DNA of 64,000 nt from the NCBI GenBank assembly GCA_963931865.1, contig OZ007505.1, positions 21,986,074-22,050,073 on the forward strand. The letters are read 5' to 3'. Numbering within the stretch: position 1 is the first letter of the stretch; every line of letters begins with the position of its first letter. The position numbers and the translations under genes are program-made. This document shows positions 35,276 through 47,360 of this stretch, in pieces. The stretch is from Axinella damicornis. Lineage: Eukaryota > Porifera > Demospongiae > Axinellida > Axinellidae. The notes under the pieces are model-generated. The model was not told the origin of the DNA. It did not search any database and saw nothing but the letters and a program-made list of their open reading frames with translations.

Positions 35276-38200
35276 TTCCTGTCATATTTGGGGAAACACT
35301 GCATAGACAATGTATAGTTCAATGCTGCCAGCTGCAGTAACCACAAACTCACCAGTGGGTTTCTTCCAGCAAAGATGCTGTACTGTCCCATGTCATGGCG
35401 TAGAGCAGCAAATGTCCCGTCTCTTTGTGACCACGCAGTGAGAATGTCCATGCACTTCTGCACATCTGTCCTTGAACTGTCCACTTCTACAGTCCGTTCT
35501 GGAGGCATATCCAGCACCTCAGATAATGCTATCCATTTTGTCTGGTGGGCTCTGGCAATATCGTACAGGGTCTCCTCTGGCACATGTTCTGTGGAGGCAT
35601 AGTGCAGTGGATTGAACAAATTTTCAAGAAGCTCTCTGCCAATGTTTTGGTACGGTTCAAACAGGACTACCTTGTCTAGTGGCAAGAAAGGATGATCTGG
35701 GGTGTCTGAGAGGGTGTGGTCATCAACTATTAAATTGGCATGCTTCTCCACTATCGTTTCTGTGACCTGAGTCATGGGAATCTCTGCCGATGTTTGGAAT
35801 GGATAATGACGAAGGCAGTAAGGATGGATAATGAATTCCTTTGGTTTCACTTCAGGGCAGAACTTCTGCATCAGCAAGATTTGATTAATTACAGAAGAAC
35901 GTTGTTTGATGAACTTCATGCCACATTCCTTCAGGCATCTCATCACTGCAGTGACTTTCTTGTTTTGGTCAGATACTTCAACAATCGTTTCAATACCATG
36001 TGGGCTCAGCCAACGAATACCATTCTTCCATATTCGACATCCTGGTGTAAGCTCTGTAGACTGAATGGCTGGGGTTGAGTTACGAGCCAAAGCAGCGAAG
36101 TGAATGAGAAGAACTTGTAGGAATCGTGGAGTGAAAAACTGGTAGGGGTCTGTGCACTTGAGGCACCATCCAAAGGCATGGGCAAAGCCTGTATTCTGGG
36201 CCCACACATCAGTGGGTCTCTCTGTGGTGATCAGACTGGGGAAGAAGTAATACTGGTCTTGCAGACAATCTTGACCAAACACTGGAATCAAGCTCAGTGC
36301 CTGGGGATCAATCACAGTACAGAATTCCATTCTCAGCATGTACTGGAGAACTAGCTCCAGACTAAGGTCCTTACAGTGCTTGGCAACGATGTCTCTCAGG
36401 AGGGAGAAAGGGACAAGTCCAGTTTCTTTTCTGAGATGCTTCAGAAGGCCATGGACTTCGGACAGAATGGCCACTTTGTCAAGAACAATCCAGCTATGCT
36501 CTGGCATTTGTTTGTCTCTCATGAAAATGAGATGACCACTCGTGTTCAAGCTTGCACATGCTGCAAAAAGCGAGTCTGGGGACTTGAAGGATTGTGCAAA
36601 GTCAGTACCCTCAACTTTACCAAACCATTTTAGGAGATCACTGAATGTGCAAGCTGTTACACCCGGGGGATGTTGATGAATGAGGTCATTGAGAAGGGCA
36701 CCATTCTGGTAGTCAAAGTTAGTCTCAAGTCGTATAAGCTTGCATAGTTGCTGCAAGAGTGATTGTAACTTTGATATGCCATCAGACCTTGCTACTCGGC
36801 AATCAAGTGTGACATAGCCAACATGTTGCAGCACTTTGAAAGGGGAAGGATTCTCCATAATCTCGCTCACAATGGCAGTTTTGGAGACTAGTGCACGTCT
36901 ATCAAGCTGGTCAGCGTGGCTACCTACTGCTATAACACGTGCCTGGCATCCAGCAGCAGAAACTGCATTGCCAAGCAAAAGCTCCCAGTAGTACAATGCA
37001 CTTGTGATCCTCTCTGGTGAAGAGTTCAGGTTCAACACAACCAGGAATGCAGTACAAGATGAACCTTCCAAAACAGCTTCATGGCCTGCATAGTATTCCT
37101 CATCACCAGCAAAGTCATAGAAAGTGACTTTGCCTAATTTCTTGCCGGAAAATTCCGTTGGTACTATTCCAGCCGTCTTCGCATCAACTCCCCGCACACC
37201 AAACATCCAACCAGACAGGGAACCAACAGCTTGAAGAGCCTTCACTAGAGTGCTTTTCCCAGAACCAGCATTGCCAACAACACAAATATTTACTATTGGA
37301 GACAAAGGTACCAATGAACGGAGTGCTACTGGAGACTCTTGGGGGTTATCCAGTGTAATCCCTTTGCTGATGAGGTAGAGAGCTGTATCCACATGGCCAT
37401 TCTCAAGAGCTAACTTCAAAGGAGATCCAGCATTGCTGTTAGTGCTAGGATCTACTTTTCTTACACTGATCAAGTATTCCACCATATCAAGGTGACCCTT
37501 TTCACTGGCACCATGGAGGGGAGTCCGACCTGACCAACTTTTGCATATTGGATCACAGTGCTTCTCACTGATAAAGAATTTGAGAACATCCAACCTACCT
37601 CCTAGTGCAGCCCAGTGAAGAGGAGTGTTGCCTGATTTGTTTCTGCACAGTGGGTCACAGTGCTTCTCATCAGTGAGGAACCTCACTGTTTGTAGGGCAC
37701 CAAATTTGGAAGCTAGATGAAGTGGAGTGTTGCCATTTTCAGCTCCACATGAAGGATTGACCTGTTGCTCATCAGTCAAATACTTTACCACATCAAATTG
37801 ACCCTCTCTGCAGGCATCATGGAGAGGAGTTTCACCAAACTCATCTTCGCAAATTGGATCGCAGTGCTTCTCACTGATAAAGAATTTCAGAACATCCAAC
37901 CTACCTCCTAGTGCAGCCCAGTGAAGAGGAGTGCTGCCTGATTTGTTTCTGCACAGTGGGTCACAGTGCTTCTCATCAGTGAGGAACCTCACTGTTTCTA
38001 AGGCACCAAATTTGGAAGCTAGATGAAGTGGAGTGTTGCCATTTTCAGCTCCACATGAAGGATTGACCTGTTGCTCATCAGTCAAATACTTTACCACATC
38101 AAATTGACCCTCTCTGCAGGCATCATGGAGAGGAGTTTCACCAAACTCATCTTCGCAAATTGGATCACAGTGCTTCTCACTGATAAAGAATTTCAGAACA

Positions 38201-41200
38201 TCCAACCTACCTCCTAGTGCAGCCCAGTGAAGAGGAGTGCTGCCTGATTTGTTTCTGCACAGTGGGTCACAGTGCTTCTCATCAGTGAGGAACCTCACTG
38301 TTTCTAGGGTACCAAATCGGGAAGCTAGATGAAGTGGTGTGGTGCCTTTCTCATCTCGACATGAAGGATTGACCTGTTGTTCATCAGTCAAATACTTGAC
38401 CACATCAAAGTGACCCTTTTCACTGGCACTATGGAGGGGAGTCCGACCAAACTGACCTTTGCACATTGGATCACAGTGCTTCTCACTGATAAAGAATTTG
38501 AGAACATCCAACCTACCTCCTAGTGCAGCACAGTGAAGAGGAGTGCTGCCTGATTTGTTTCTGCACAGTGGGTCACAGTGCTTCTCATCAGTGAGGAACC
38601 TCACTGTTTCCAGGGTACCAGATCGGGAAGCTAGATGAAGTGGAGTGGTGCCTTTCTCATCTTGACATGAAGGATTGACCTGCTGTTCATCAGTCAAATA
38701 CTTGACTACATCGAGGTGACCCTTTTCACTGGCATGATGGAGGGGAGTCTGACCTGACCAACCTTTGCACATTGGATCGCAGTGCTTCTCGCTGATAAAG
38801 AATTCGAGAATGTCCAACCTGCCTCCTAGTGCAGCGTAGTGAAGAGGTGTGTTGCCTGATTTGTCTCTGCACAGTGGGTCACAGTGCTTCTCATCAGTGA
38901 GGAACCTCACTGTTTGTAGGGCACCAAATTTGGAAGCTAGATGAAGTGGAGTGTTGCCATTTTCAGCTCCACATGAAGGATTGACCTGTTGCTCATCAGT
39001 CAAATACTTTACCACATCAAATTGACCCTCTCTGCAGGCATCATGGAGAGGAGTTTCACCAAACTCATCTTCGCAAATTGGATCGCAGTGCTTCTCACTG
39101 ATAAAGAATTTCAGAACATCCAACCTACCTCCTAGTGCAGCCGAGTGAAGAGGAGTGCTGCCTGATTTGTTTCTGCACAGTGGGTCACAGTGCTTCTCAT
39201 CAGTGAGGAACCTCACTGTTTCTAGGGTACCAAATCGGGAAGCTAGATGAAGTGGTGTGGTGCCTTTCTCATCTCGACATGAAGGATTGACCTGCTGTTC
39301 ATCAGTCAAATACTTGACCACATCAAAGTGACCCTTTTCACTGGCACTATGGAGGGGAGTCCGACCAAACTGACCTTTGCACATCGGATCACAGTGCTTC
39401 TCACTGATAAAGAATTTGAGAATGTCCAACCTACCTCCTAGTGCAGCCCAGTGAAGAGGAGTGCTGCCTGATTTGTTTCTGCACAGTGGGTCACAGTGCT
39501 TCTCATCAGTGAGGAACCTCACTGTTTCTAGGGTACCAAATCGGGAAGCTAGATGAAGTGGTGTGGTGCCTTTCTCATCTTGACATGAAGGATTGACCTG
39601 CTGTTCATCAGTCAAATACTTGACTACATCGAGGTGACCCTTTTCACTGGCATCATGGAGGGGAGTCCGACCTGACCAACCTTTGCACATCGGATCACAG
39701 TGCTTCTCACTGATAAAGAATTTGAGAACATCCAACCTACCTCCTAGTGCAGCCCAGTGAAGAGGAGTGTTGCCTGATTTGTTTCTGCACAGTGGGTCAC
39801 AGTGCTTCTCATCAGTGAGGAACCTCACTGTTTCTAGGGCACCAAATTTGGAAGCTAGATGAAGTGGAGTGTTGCCATTTTCAGCTCCACATGAAGGATT
39901 GACCTGTTGCTCATCAGTCAAATACTTTACCACATCAAATTGACCCTCTCTGCAGGCATCATGGAGAGGAGTTTCACCAAACTCATCTTCGCAAATTGGA
40001 TCGCAGTGCTTCTCACTGATAAAGAATTTCAGAACATCCAACCTACCTCCTAGTGCAGCCCAGTGAAGAGGAGTGCTGCCTGATTTGTTTCTGCACAGTG
40101 GGTCACAGTGCTTCTCATCAGTGAGGAACCTCACTGTTTCTAAGGCACCAAATTTGGAAGCTAGATGAAGTGGAGTGTTGCCATTTTCAGCTCCACATGA
40201 AGGATTGACCTGTTGCTCATCAGTCAAATACTTTACCACATCAAATTGACCCTCTCTGCAGGCATCATGGAGAGGAGTTTCACCAAACTCATCTTCGCAA
40301 ATTGGATCGCAGTGCTTCTCACTGATAAAGAATTTCAGAACATCCAACCTACCTCCTAGTGCAGCCCAGTGAAGAGGAGTGCTGCCTGATTTGTTTCTGC
40401 ACAGTGGGTCGCAGTGCTTCTCATCAGTGAGGAACCTCACTGTTTCTAGGGCACCAAATTGGGAAGCTAGATGAAGTGGTGTGGAGCCTTTCTCATCTTG
40501 ACATGAAGGATTGACCTGCTGTTCATCAGTCAAATACTCGACCACATCAAAGTGACCCTTTTCACTGGCATCATGGAGGGGAGTCCGACCTGACCAACCT
40601 TTGCACATTGGATCACAGTGCTTCTCACTGATAAAGAATTTGAGAACATCCAACCTACCTCCTAGTGCAGCCCAGTGAAGAGGAGTGCTGCCTGATTTGT
40701 TTCTGCACAGTGGGTCACAGTGCTTCTCATCAGTGAGGAACCTCACTGTTTCCAGGGTACCAGATCGGGAAGCTAGATGAAGTGGTGTGGTGCCTTCCTC
40801 AGCTTGACATGAAGGATTGACCTGCTGTTCATCAGTCAAATACTTGACTACATCGAGGTGACCCTTTTCACTGGCATGATGGAGGGGAGTCTGACCTGAC
40901 CAACCTTTGCACATTGGATCGCAGTGCTTCTCGCTGATAAAGAATTCGAGAATGTCCAACCTGCCTCCTAGTGCAGCGTAGTGAAGAGGTGTGTTGCCTG
41001 ATTTGTCTCTGCACAGTGGGTCACAGTGCTTCTCATCAGTGAGGAACCTCATTGTTTCTAGGGCACCAAATATGGAAGCTAGATGAAGTGGTGTGGTACC
41101 ATTCTCATTTTGACATGAAGGATTGACCTGCTGTTCATCTGTCAAATACTTGACTACATCGAGGTGACCCTTTTCACTGGCGTGAATATTATGGAGGAAA

Positions 41201-41901
41201 GTCCGACTCAACCAACCTTTGCACATTGGATCACAGTGCTTCTCATCGATAAAGAATCTGAGAATGTCCAACCTACCTCCTAGTGCAGCGGAGTGAAGAG
41301 AAGTATTGCCTGACTTGTTTCTGCACAGTGGGTCACAGTGCTTCTCACTGATAAAGAATTTGATAACATCCAACCTACCTCCTAGTGCAGCCCAGTGAAG
41401 AGGAGTGTTGCCTGATTTGTCTCTGCACAGTGGGTCACAGTGCTTCTCATCAGTGAGGAACCTCACTGTTTCTAGGGTACCAGATTGGGAAGCTAGATGA
41501 AGTGGTGTGGTGCCTTTCTCATCTTGACATGAAGGATTGACCTGCTGTTCATCAGTCAAATACTTGACTACATCGAGGTGACCCTTTTCACTGGCATCAT
41601 GGAGGGGAGTCCGACCTGACCAACCTTTGCACATTGGATCACAGTGCTTCTCGCTGATAAAGAATTTGAGAACATCCAACCTACCTCCTAGTGCAGCCCA
41701 GTGAAGAGGAGTGTTGCCTGGTTTGTCTCTGCACAGTGGGTCACAGTGCTTCTCATCAGTGAGGATCCTCACTGTTTCTAGGGTACCTGATTGTGAAGCT
41801 AGATGAAGTGGTGTGGTACCATCATGATCTTGATGTGAAGGAGTGGCCTGCAACGTCTCAACTTGAGAAGATGCTTGAGTAGTTTGAGTGTCACTTGCCA
41901 T
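34879..41901 (-). CDS. Giant ankyrin-Roc-COR (ROCO) protein with death-like tail (2208 aa)
   Basis: Two exons: 35353-41901 and 34879-34956 (TAA). The first ATG (41901) gives MASDTQTTQ; an upstream TTG is not needed. Without splicing the frame runs into a poly(G) tract, so the CTG/GTGAGT donor at 35352 and the TAG/GAC acceptor at 34957 are preferred. Residues ~30-1500 hold about 44 ankyrin repeats in 14 tandem three-repeat cassettes (TPLHLAS..., TPLHWAALGGRLDVLKFF, TPLHDASEKGHLDVVKYL). A Roc GTPase follows: P-loop GNAGSGKST (~1541), DFAGDEEY (~1597), VGSHAD (~1660). Then a COR-type region (~1720-2000) and a C-terminal helical block (ENLFNPLHYAS...WIALSEVLDMP...CMDILTAWSQRDGTFAALRHDM, ~2075-2170) that resembles a death domain. 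Architecture recalls DAPK1 and MFHAS1 without a kinase. Likely a cytosolic GTP-switched scaffold or sensor; role inferred. Confidence 0.9.
35239..35275. repeat. Poly(C)37 tract in ROCO intron
   Basis: The longest homopolymer in the window; poly(G) on the transcribed strand, 77 bp past the exon 1 donor. Confidence 0.92.
37480..41830 (-). repeat. 14 tandem 306-bp ankyrin cassettes
   Basis: Fourteen units of about 102 codons (three ankyrin repeats each) with very high nucleotide identity between many neighbours; one unit near 41230-41370 carries one extra ankyrin repeat. Sub-blocks such as the FGETPLHDACREGQFDVVKY variant recur together with the NGNTPLHLASKFGAL variant, showing higher-order duplication of pairs of cassettes. 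Confidence 0.93.
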
Positions 41902-42783
41902 ATTATGCAATGGATATTAGGAACTAATAAACTTGCATTGCATGAGCTGTCCCAAGTTGGATACTATAGTCACATACACTTGGAGAGCACTCGTGAATTA
42001 CTTCTTGAGCTGTATGCTATAGTGCAGAAACGTAGCCTCACACACGTTGGAAAGCTGAAGTGACCAACACCAACAAGACAGAGATTTGATACTATAGAGG
42101 ACGATACACATCCGTTCTCAACTCAATTAATTGTGAATTCATCGCAGTATATTTTCACAAGTGAAGTATTACCAGTCTAGATCTGGTGTGGAGGACTGTA
42201 CTCAGCTGATATTGCAAAGGGTTTGTTATAGTAGACTGGATGTAATCAGGTCCGTGTGCATGTGTTGTACATGTGCAAGAAGAATGCTGTCCCAGCCTTA
42301 ATTTGGTAGATATTGCAAGTCATATCACTTTTTGTGATATGCATGCATGCTAGTTCCACTATATATAGTTAGCTTCTTTTGCAAGTAGGTTTATAGCATT
42401 TGGAGTTACAAAGTTGTTTGCAGCTGGTACTTCTGTAACATATGAATCCTAGAGCAGTAGCAACTTTAATCCAAAGTCACAACCTATACGATTGCAGACC
42501 GCTTTCAGGTAATTAGTGGTTTGGATGGTCAGAAGGATGTTGCTGCCGCTTGTACGGTGATGCCCAGGAAGGATTGATTACCGTAAATCTCCAGTGTGTT
42601 ACTTGCTCCACACATTCAATCACAACTCCTATGGAAAGTGACTAACAATGTGGTACTTTGAATTGTGATTACGTCACAATTTGTAGCACCAATACGTTGC
42701 TTCGACCGACGGTTAATGTTGCTACTTAGGTAGCTATGTGGTAGTTGTTATACCTCAAGATGTTGTTATACCTCAAGATGTTT

Positions 42784-43166
42784 AAAGTTGAGCTTTAAAT
42801 TCTGCCACAGCAGCAGCAATTGCTGAAATCCTCAACACAGTTGGATGGGCAATGGAGAACATTCCAGGTAGAAATTCTTGAGGTAGAAATTCTAAAAGGA
42901 GAAATTCTAAAAGGAGAAATTCTAAAAGGAGAAAATTTATTTAGAGAAACCGCATGTAAGTGATGATTGTAGTGCCACAAAGATCTATCAACAAGGTCAA
43001 TATACGACTGCAGTATTTTGGCCTTAGGCCTGTCTCAAACAGCACTTTAAAAAGTTATTAAAGAGTCAGCATCAATTTTGTGAGGTAAAAGTTGAGCTTT
43101 AAATTCTGCCACAGCAGCAGCAATTGCTGAAATCCTCAACACAGTTGGATGGGCAATGGAGAACAT
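42784..43166. repeat. 79-bp direct repeats 304 bp apart
   Basis: 42784-42862 and 43088-43166 are essentially identical (AAAGTTGAGCTTTAAATTCT ... GGGCAATGGAGAACAT). The interval between them holds a 15-bp tandem repeat and single-copy sequence, like a solo-repeat-flanked insertion or a gap duplication. Confidence 0.85.
42885..42945. repeat. 15-bp tandem repeat
   Basis: Three to four copies of AGGAGAAATTCTAAA, preceded by the related AGGTAGAAATTCT. Confidence 0.9.
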
Positions 43167-43289
43167 ACCACAAAAATGGAATGACAAATAGCACAATGGA
43201 GATGAGCGTAGCTACAGAATAATATTGCCTATTGAGTGTAGCCAAGGGCTTATCGAGCCGCCGAAGGCGGCGAGAGGGCATGTAACTAG

Positions 43290-43784
43290 TGTAAACGGCA
43301 AAATTCAAAGTAGCGTTATTTATAGAACGTCGCTACTATTATTAGCAACACCGGATGTTCGCGAGATACGCGGCGCTACTACACAACTCAGCCTTCCACT
43401 GTCGTCTTCTTGCCTTCCAAGTTTCGCCAGTAAACTCTGACGAACCGCATCATTCAGTGGTGACGGTCGTGTGCGAAGCCTACGGTACCTGTGAGCTATA
43501 CCCGCGGCTCGCAAGACAGATGGCGACGTCGCTACGTACCAGCCAGGGACCCTTGGATGGCGTATTATACTCACTCGTGACGGTCCTTCGCGCTTCCTCT
43601 CATGTCTCTCCCGAGTCTCCATCGATCTTAGATCTAGCTAGCTAGCTGCGCTGGCCGGCTTTAGACAATATTCCGCAAAATTCGCATAATTGCATCCTTT
43701 TTCACTATACGGTTTTACTAACAATAGTAACGTCGATCTAATAATAGTATATCCGGTCGGCGGTTTTGAATTTTGCCGTTTACA
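43290..43784. mobile_element. 495-bp element with perfect 20-bp TIRs
   Basis: TGTAAACGGCAAAATTCAAA at 43290-43309 is exactly inverted at 43765-43784. Inner sequence near both ends shares CTATTATTAG and CCGGAT words in inverted order. The core is unusually CpG-rich (CGCG, TCGCGAG-like words) and has no transposase, so it looks like a non-autonomous DNA transposon. Confidence 0.75.
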
Positions 43785-43874
43785 TTGTGAGTACGGTGCA
43801 TGATCGAGGTCAATGGCAGTGTGCTTTGTAGCCTAGAAGTGGGCTCTCAGGCAGCACTATCACGCACGGGGAGG

Positions 43875-44742
43875 TCACACTGCAATGCTGCCCTCCTGCC
43901 CACGAGGCCTCCTGTCTAGGTCTTCTTCTGGTGGACCTATATACAGGATATGAAGTAAATCAGTGCAATATATTGCGCCCGTGAGGGCCATCACAATACA
44001 TGCACATTTATATACCACTGCCAAATATCAACCTAAATTGGGCTGCAGTTTAGTGTGATCACCTGCCCTTGCATGATCCACCTCCTGCCTTTTGTCACTC
44101 AAAAAAGTCCCCTTGTTTATCAAACCAGTATGAATGACACTTGCCCCACACAGCACAACTACTCCATAGCTGATAGCTACATGAATATTGTAACTTAAGT
44201 ACTTCCAATGACACAATGAATATTTGCCTAACCAAAACGTCATCATGTGACTGTTGCACCCACTAGGTGCCAATATCATCCAGGATTTTTACAGTTGTTG
44301 GTAGCATATACTACCTAGATGACAACTACATAATTCACAGTGTATGCCACAAACACTAGATTTATATGTGTGTATGGTGCTGTATGGTATTCTCTTCCTC
44401 GCGGCAGTGTATGTGTGTGTGCATAGCTACTGCATGTGGATTTCTACAGCATAATTTATAGTGTGCACTATAATAAATATTTAACGATATCCATCCCCTA
44501 CGTTACCTTTTCTGGACTGGGCATCTCTGTCTCCTCAGAGTCAATTCTGGAAGGTCGTTTCCCAAACTACACGAGTGATTTCAAGTAGTGTATTATACCA
44601 TTGCACCTTTTCGGAGGCAGAGTCCTTGGCTGCTTTCTTTACTCCGCTGTTTCTCTTTTCTCTTCCCTACGGTAACTTTCTTCTTCCTCCATTTCCCAAA
44701 GTCTAGTTCACAGAATGCTTCGTTTCTCTTCCAAGACCCCAT
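43875..44742 (-). CDS. Possible small three-exon gene, unrecognised
   Basis: Minus strand. Candidate exon 1 is 44599-44742 (48 codons: MGSWKRNEAFCELDFGKWRK..., Lys/Arg-rich). Exon 2 is 44507-44566, phase 0, FGKRPSRIDSEETEMPSPEK, with good GTAACG donor. Exon 3 is 43875-43936, GPPEEDLDRRPRGQEGSIAV then TGA. All three blocks look coding by composition, but exon 3 needs a one-base phase different from exon 2 as drawn, so a border is misplaced, an exon is missing or it is chance. No family recognised. Confidence 0.3.
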
Positions 44743-45621
44743 ACTGCAAAATGTGAACGTGTACTATTGCGCATACCACTGACATGTACGACGTGTATGG
44801 CTATATCCAAGCAGTCATGACATCTGTCGCAAATAGATGCTACAATGAGATTATTTTCTAGCCCCATTTAAGTCATGTGTTCTCATTTGGTGATCATAAA
44901 CAGGTGGAGCCAATACACAATTATATTATGAATAGCCGAAGGGTTCGGTACAGATCAGGTACAGGTCAGGTACACTGACAGCTATTTTTGTGTTTACACC
45001 ACTTACCAAGGTCCTACATTTGTGTAAACTGCCTACGTTTTTGACATTAAGAATTTTCCACTATGGTGGGTAATGAGGGCCTGGAGAAGGCAGTTAAAGA
45101 TAGTGCATCATGCATGGAACAGTGCTCTGAACACTAGCTGATGGCTGTGACATAATTATTATGCCCAAGCCATGTTATCTGTCAACCTTCACGTGATGAA
45201 CTTGTCACTGAGGCACCACAGTAATCAATGGTTTTTGCCATCCAGATCAGGAGCCATAGTGCTCTTTATGTCATTATATGCACTCCTGACCAGATTGTGT
45301 TGTTTGTTTTTTCATTATCCAGACGGCAGGCAGCAGACAGTTGGGGTGTGTCAATACAGAATCACTCTATACTGCTGCTTATAATTTATTATAGTTATGT
45401 TCTGATAGGCTGCTGGCTAACCCTTCAGTCATGAAGTAGGTTTCAAACCTCACATCTGATTGGTTCGGTCAGGTCATGTGACTTAGCATTAGCACAATAC
45501 TTAGGGTAATTAGGGTGTAGTTAGGTGATATTAATAGCCAATGGCAGTAAAGTTTTGAAACCACAAGGAATAGATTGGCTAGCCCTGTTTTGGTTGAAAC
45601 AACCATTATGGTCAATGACAA

Positions 45622-45744
45622 TGCTGTAGCTATGATAGTCACATTCCTCCTGTCCTACCATTCTCCCTAGAAGGATGAATGGCTATGATAGTCACATTCC
45701 TCCTGTCCCATCTTGCAGACCATTCTCCCTAGAAGGATGAATGG
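45622..45744. repeat. ~60-bp imperfect tandem duplication
   Basis: GCTATGATAGTCACATTCCT and CATTCTCCCTAGAAGGATGA occur twice in the same order; the second unit has a 9-bp insertion (ATCTTGCAG). Confidence 0.85.
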
Positions 45745-45999
45745 TGGGAGGCATACAGTCTCAGGGTTGAGTTATATTGCCTTGGCTTGATGAGGGTCTT
45801 GGCGGAACTGAAGAAACATTCCAGCTGCTTGCCGTGATGGGCTGCAAACAGGTCTACATTGAATGGTCCTCATTTGGCTTCAGATGGCCAGTTGAGGCTC
45901 CAATCACTTGGGTCAATAGGATTCCATATCTGCTCAAACATTCTTGCAGGAACACTTACCTGACATATATGCTATCACCATTTTGTTGTCTACTAGAGG

Positions 46000-46720
46000 A
46001 AAAGGACATTGGGAGTGAGACTGAGTGAGTGCATGCAAGCACGTGCAGGACATGGAGCAGTTGCATGCACATGACTGTCATCGGAATGTGACTGAGCAGT
46101 GAGCACAGTAGGCCACAGAAATTATGATACTAAAAATGTACTCATGCACATCACAGGAACTGTGAGTTAGGTTAGCTGAAGCAGTCTAGCAGGTATGTCA
46201 CCACGGCCTAAAATATCGCTGTAGCCATTGGAAGAAATAGGTCCACATGACGACTGACTGGCAGGACTCAAACAGTGAGTCTGGCAACAATACAAGTATT
46301 AACAGATGAATCTTTGTAACCATGCAGTAGCCCCTGTTGCTCACGAGCGGTCTCCATCTTTGTTGCAGCCACCAAGGAGGCAGACTGTTCATGGTTCGTC
46401 TATCGCTCTAACCAAAGACAAGGTAGGTCCACAAGTGGTCTCCGTCTTGGTTGTCACCATCGTCCATTGGGCAGATAGACTGTTCACGGTTCCTTGCACC
46501 AAGGAAGTAGACAGATGGTAGACCCATTGGTGTTGAAGAACATGAAGAAAGTGAGGACTCCATGGATCATTCGTGTTCAAAATTTGAATTTGAAGTGCGC
46601 ACGTGCAAGTGAAATCCGCTGATTTATAAGTGGTTGGTCAAGCAAGCAATCAAACATATACACATGTACACGCACGTGTGCAATGAACTCATGCTAGTGT
46701 GGGGCTCGCTCAGGCGCTGC
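46000..46720. mobile_element. Dispersed repeat, copy 2 (related to 33500-34530)
   Basis: Shorter relative of the copy at 33500-34530, lacking its internal duplication. Shared blocks occur in the same order and strand, ending GCTAGTGTGGGGCTCGCTCA. Confidence 0.65.
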
Positions 46721-47360
46721 AAAAGGATCTACGTATTTGGACAAGTGCTCGAGTTTGCAGGGAGGGAAAAACCCTCCTTCTGAACGAGTGAGTACAAGTA
46801 TTGTCCGCTTTACCTCACATGAGGGAAACTCTAATGTGCACATGTGTAATCTTTTAAGTTTGTTGTTGAGACAGGCCATGAAGCCCTGCCATGACATGGA
46901 ATCTATCGAGTTTCAGTATTAAGTTTTATAGCTACAACAGCTACACATCATATCACAAGAACTTAGTGAGATAATTGCGGCACAATCCAGTCCATATTTT
47001 GCACAATTCAGTTCATACCTCCATGTCACACCACATTAGCTAACTCAGTGCCGCCCAACAAGTATATTTTGCCCAAGGCATTTAATATTTCCTAGTTTGC
47101 TTTTGCAGGCACAACTTACTACATGTTCGTTGTGTTGTGAAGTTAAGGTTGAGTCGAGTCGGTGGCAAGGTCAGTCTCCTTCAAGGGGTGACACTCCCAT
47201 AGACGCCGTAGTCAGAGACTCATATCAATTTTTGTTCGCGCGGCCTCGTTCCCAGGCGCTAGCGCTAGGCGCAGGCTCTCCCACGCGCGCGCGCGGAGGC
47301 TGGAGTGTTGTTGCTATGCACGATTCCAACGTTGCTAAGCAAACACATGCACAGTAAAAA

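Larger units (their letters stand above)
41902..47360. other. Gene-poor, repeat-rich interval upstream of ROCO and CFAP54
   Basis: Contains the ROCO 5' flank, a 79-bp direct repeat pair, a 15-bp tandem repeat, a 495-bp element with 20-bp terminal inverted repeats, a possible small gene (43875-44742), a duplicated ~60-bp block (45622-45744), the second dispersed-repeat copy (46000-46720) and a CpG-containing stretch just before the CFAP54 start. No confident gene otherwise. Confidence 0.55.

Noticed and set aside
35203..35352. Read-through C-terminus of the ROCO protein with a poly-Gly run
   Set aside because: A strong GTGAGT donor at 35352 and an in-phase exon at 34879-34956 give a cleaner end; the poly-Gly is the intronic poly(G) tract.
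43355..43645. Open frames on both strands of the CpG-rich TIR element
   Set aside because: No transposase motif, no recognisable domain; probably open by composition.
45777..46028. 83-codon plus-strand frame (MPWLDEGLGGTEETFQLL)
   Set aside because: Short, no splice context, and it runs into the dispersed repeat; cannot be supported as a gene.
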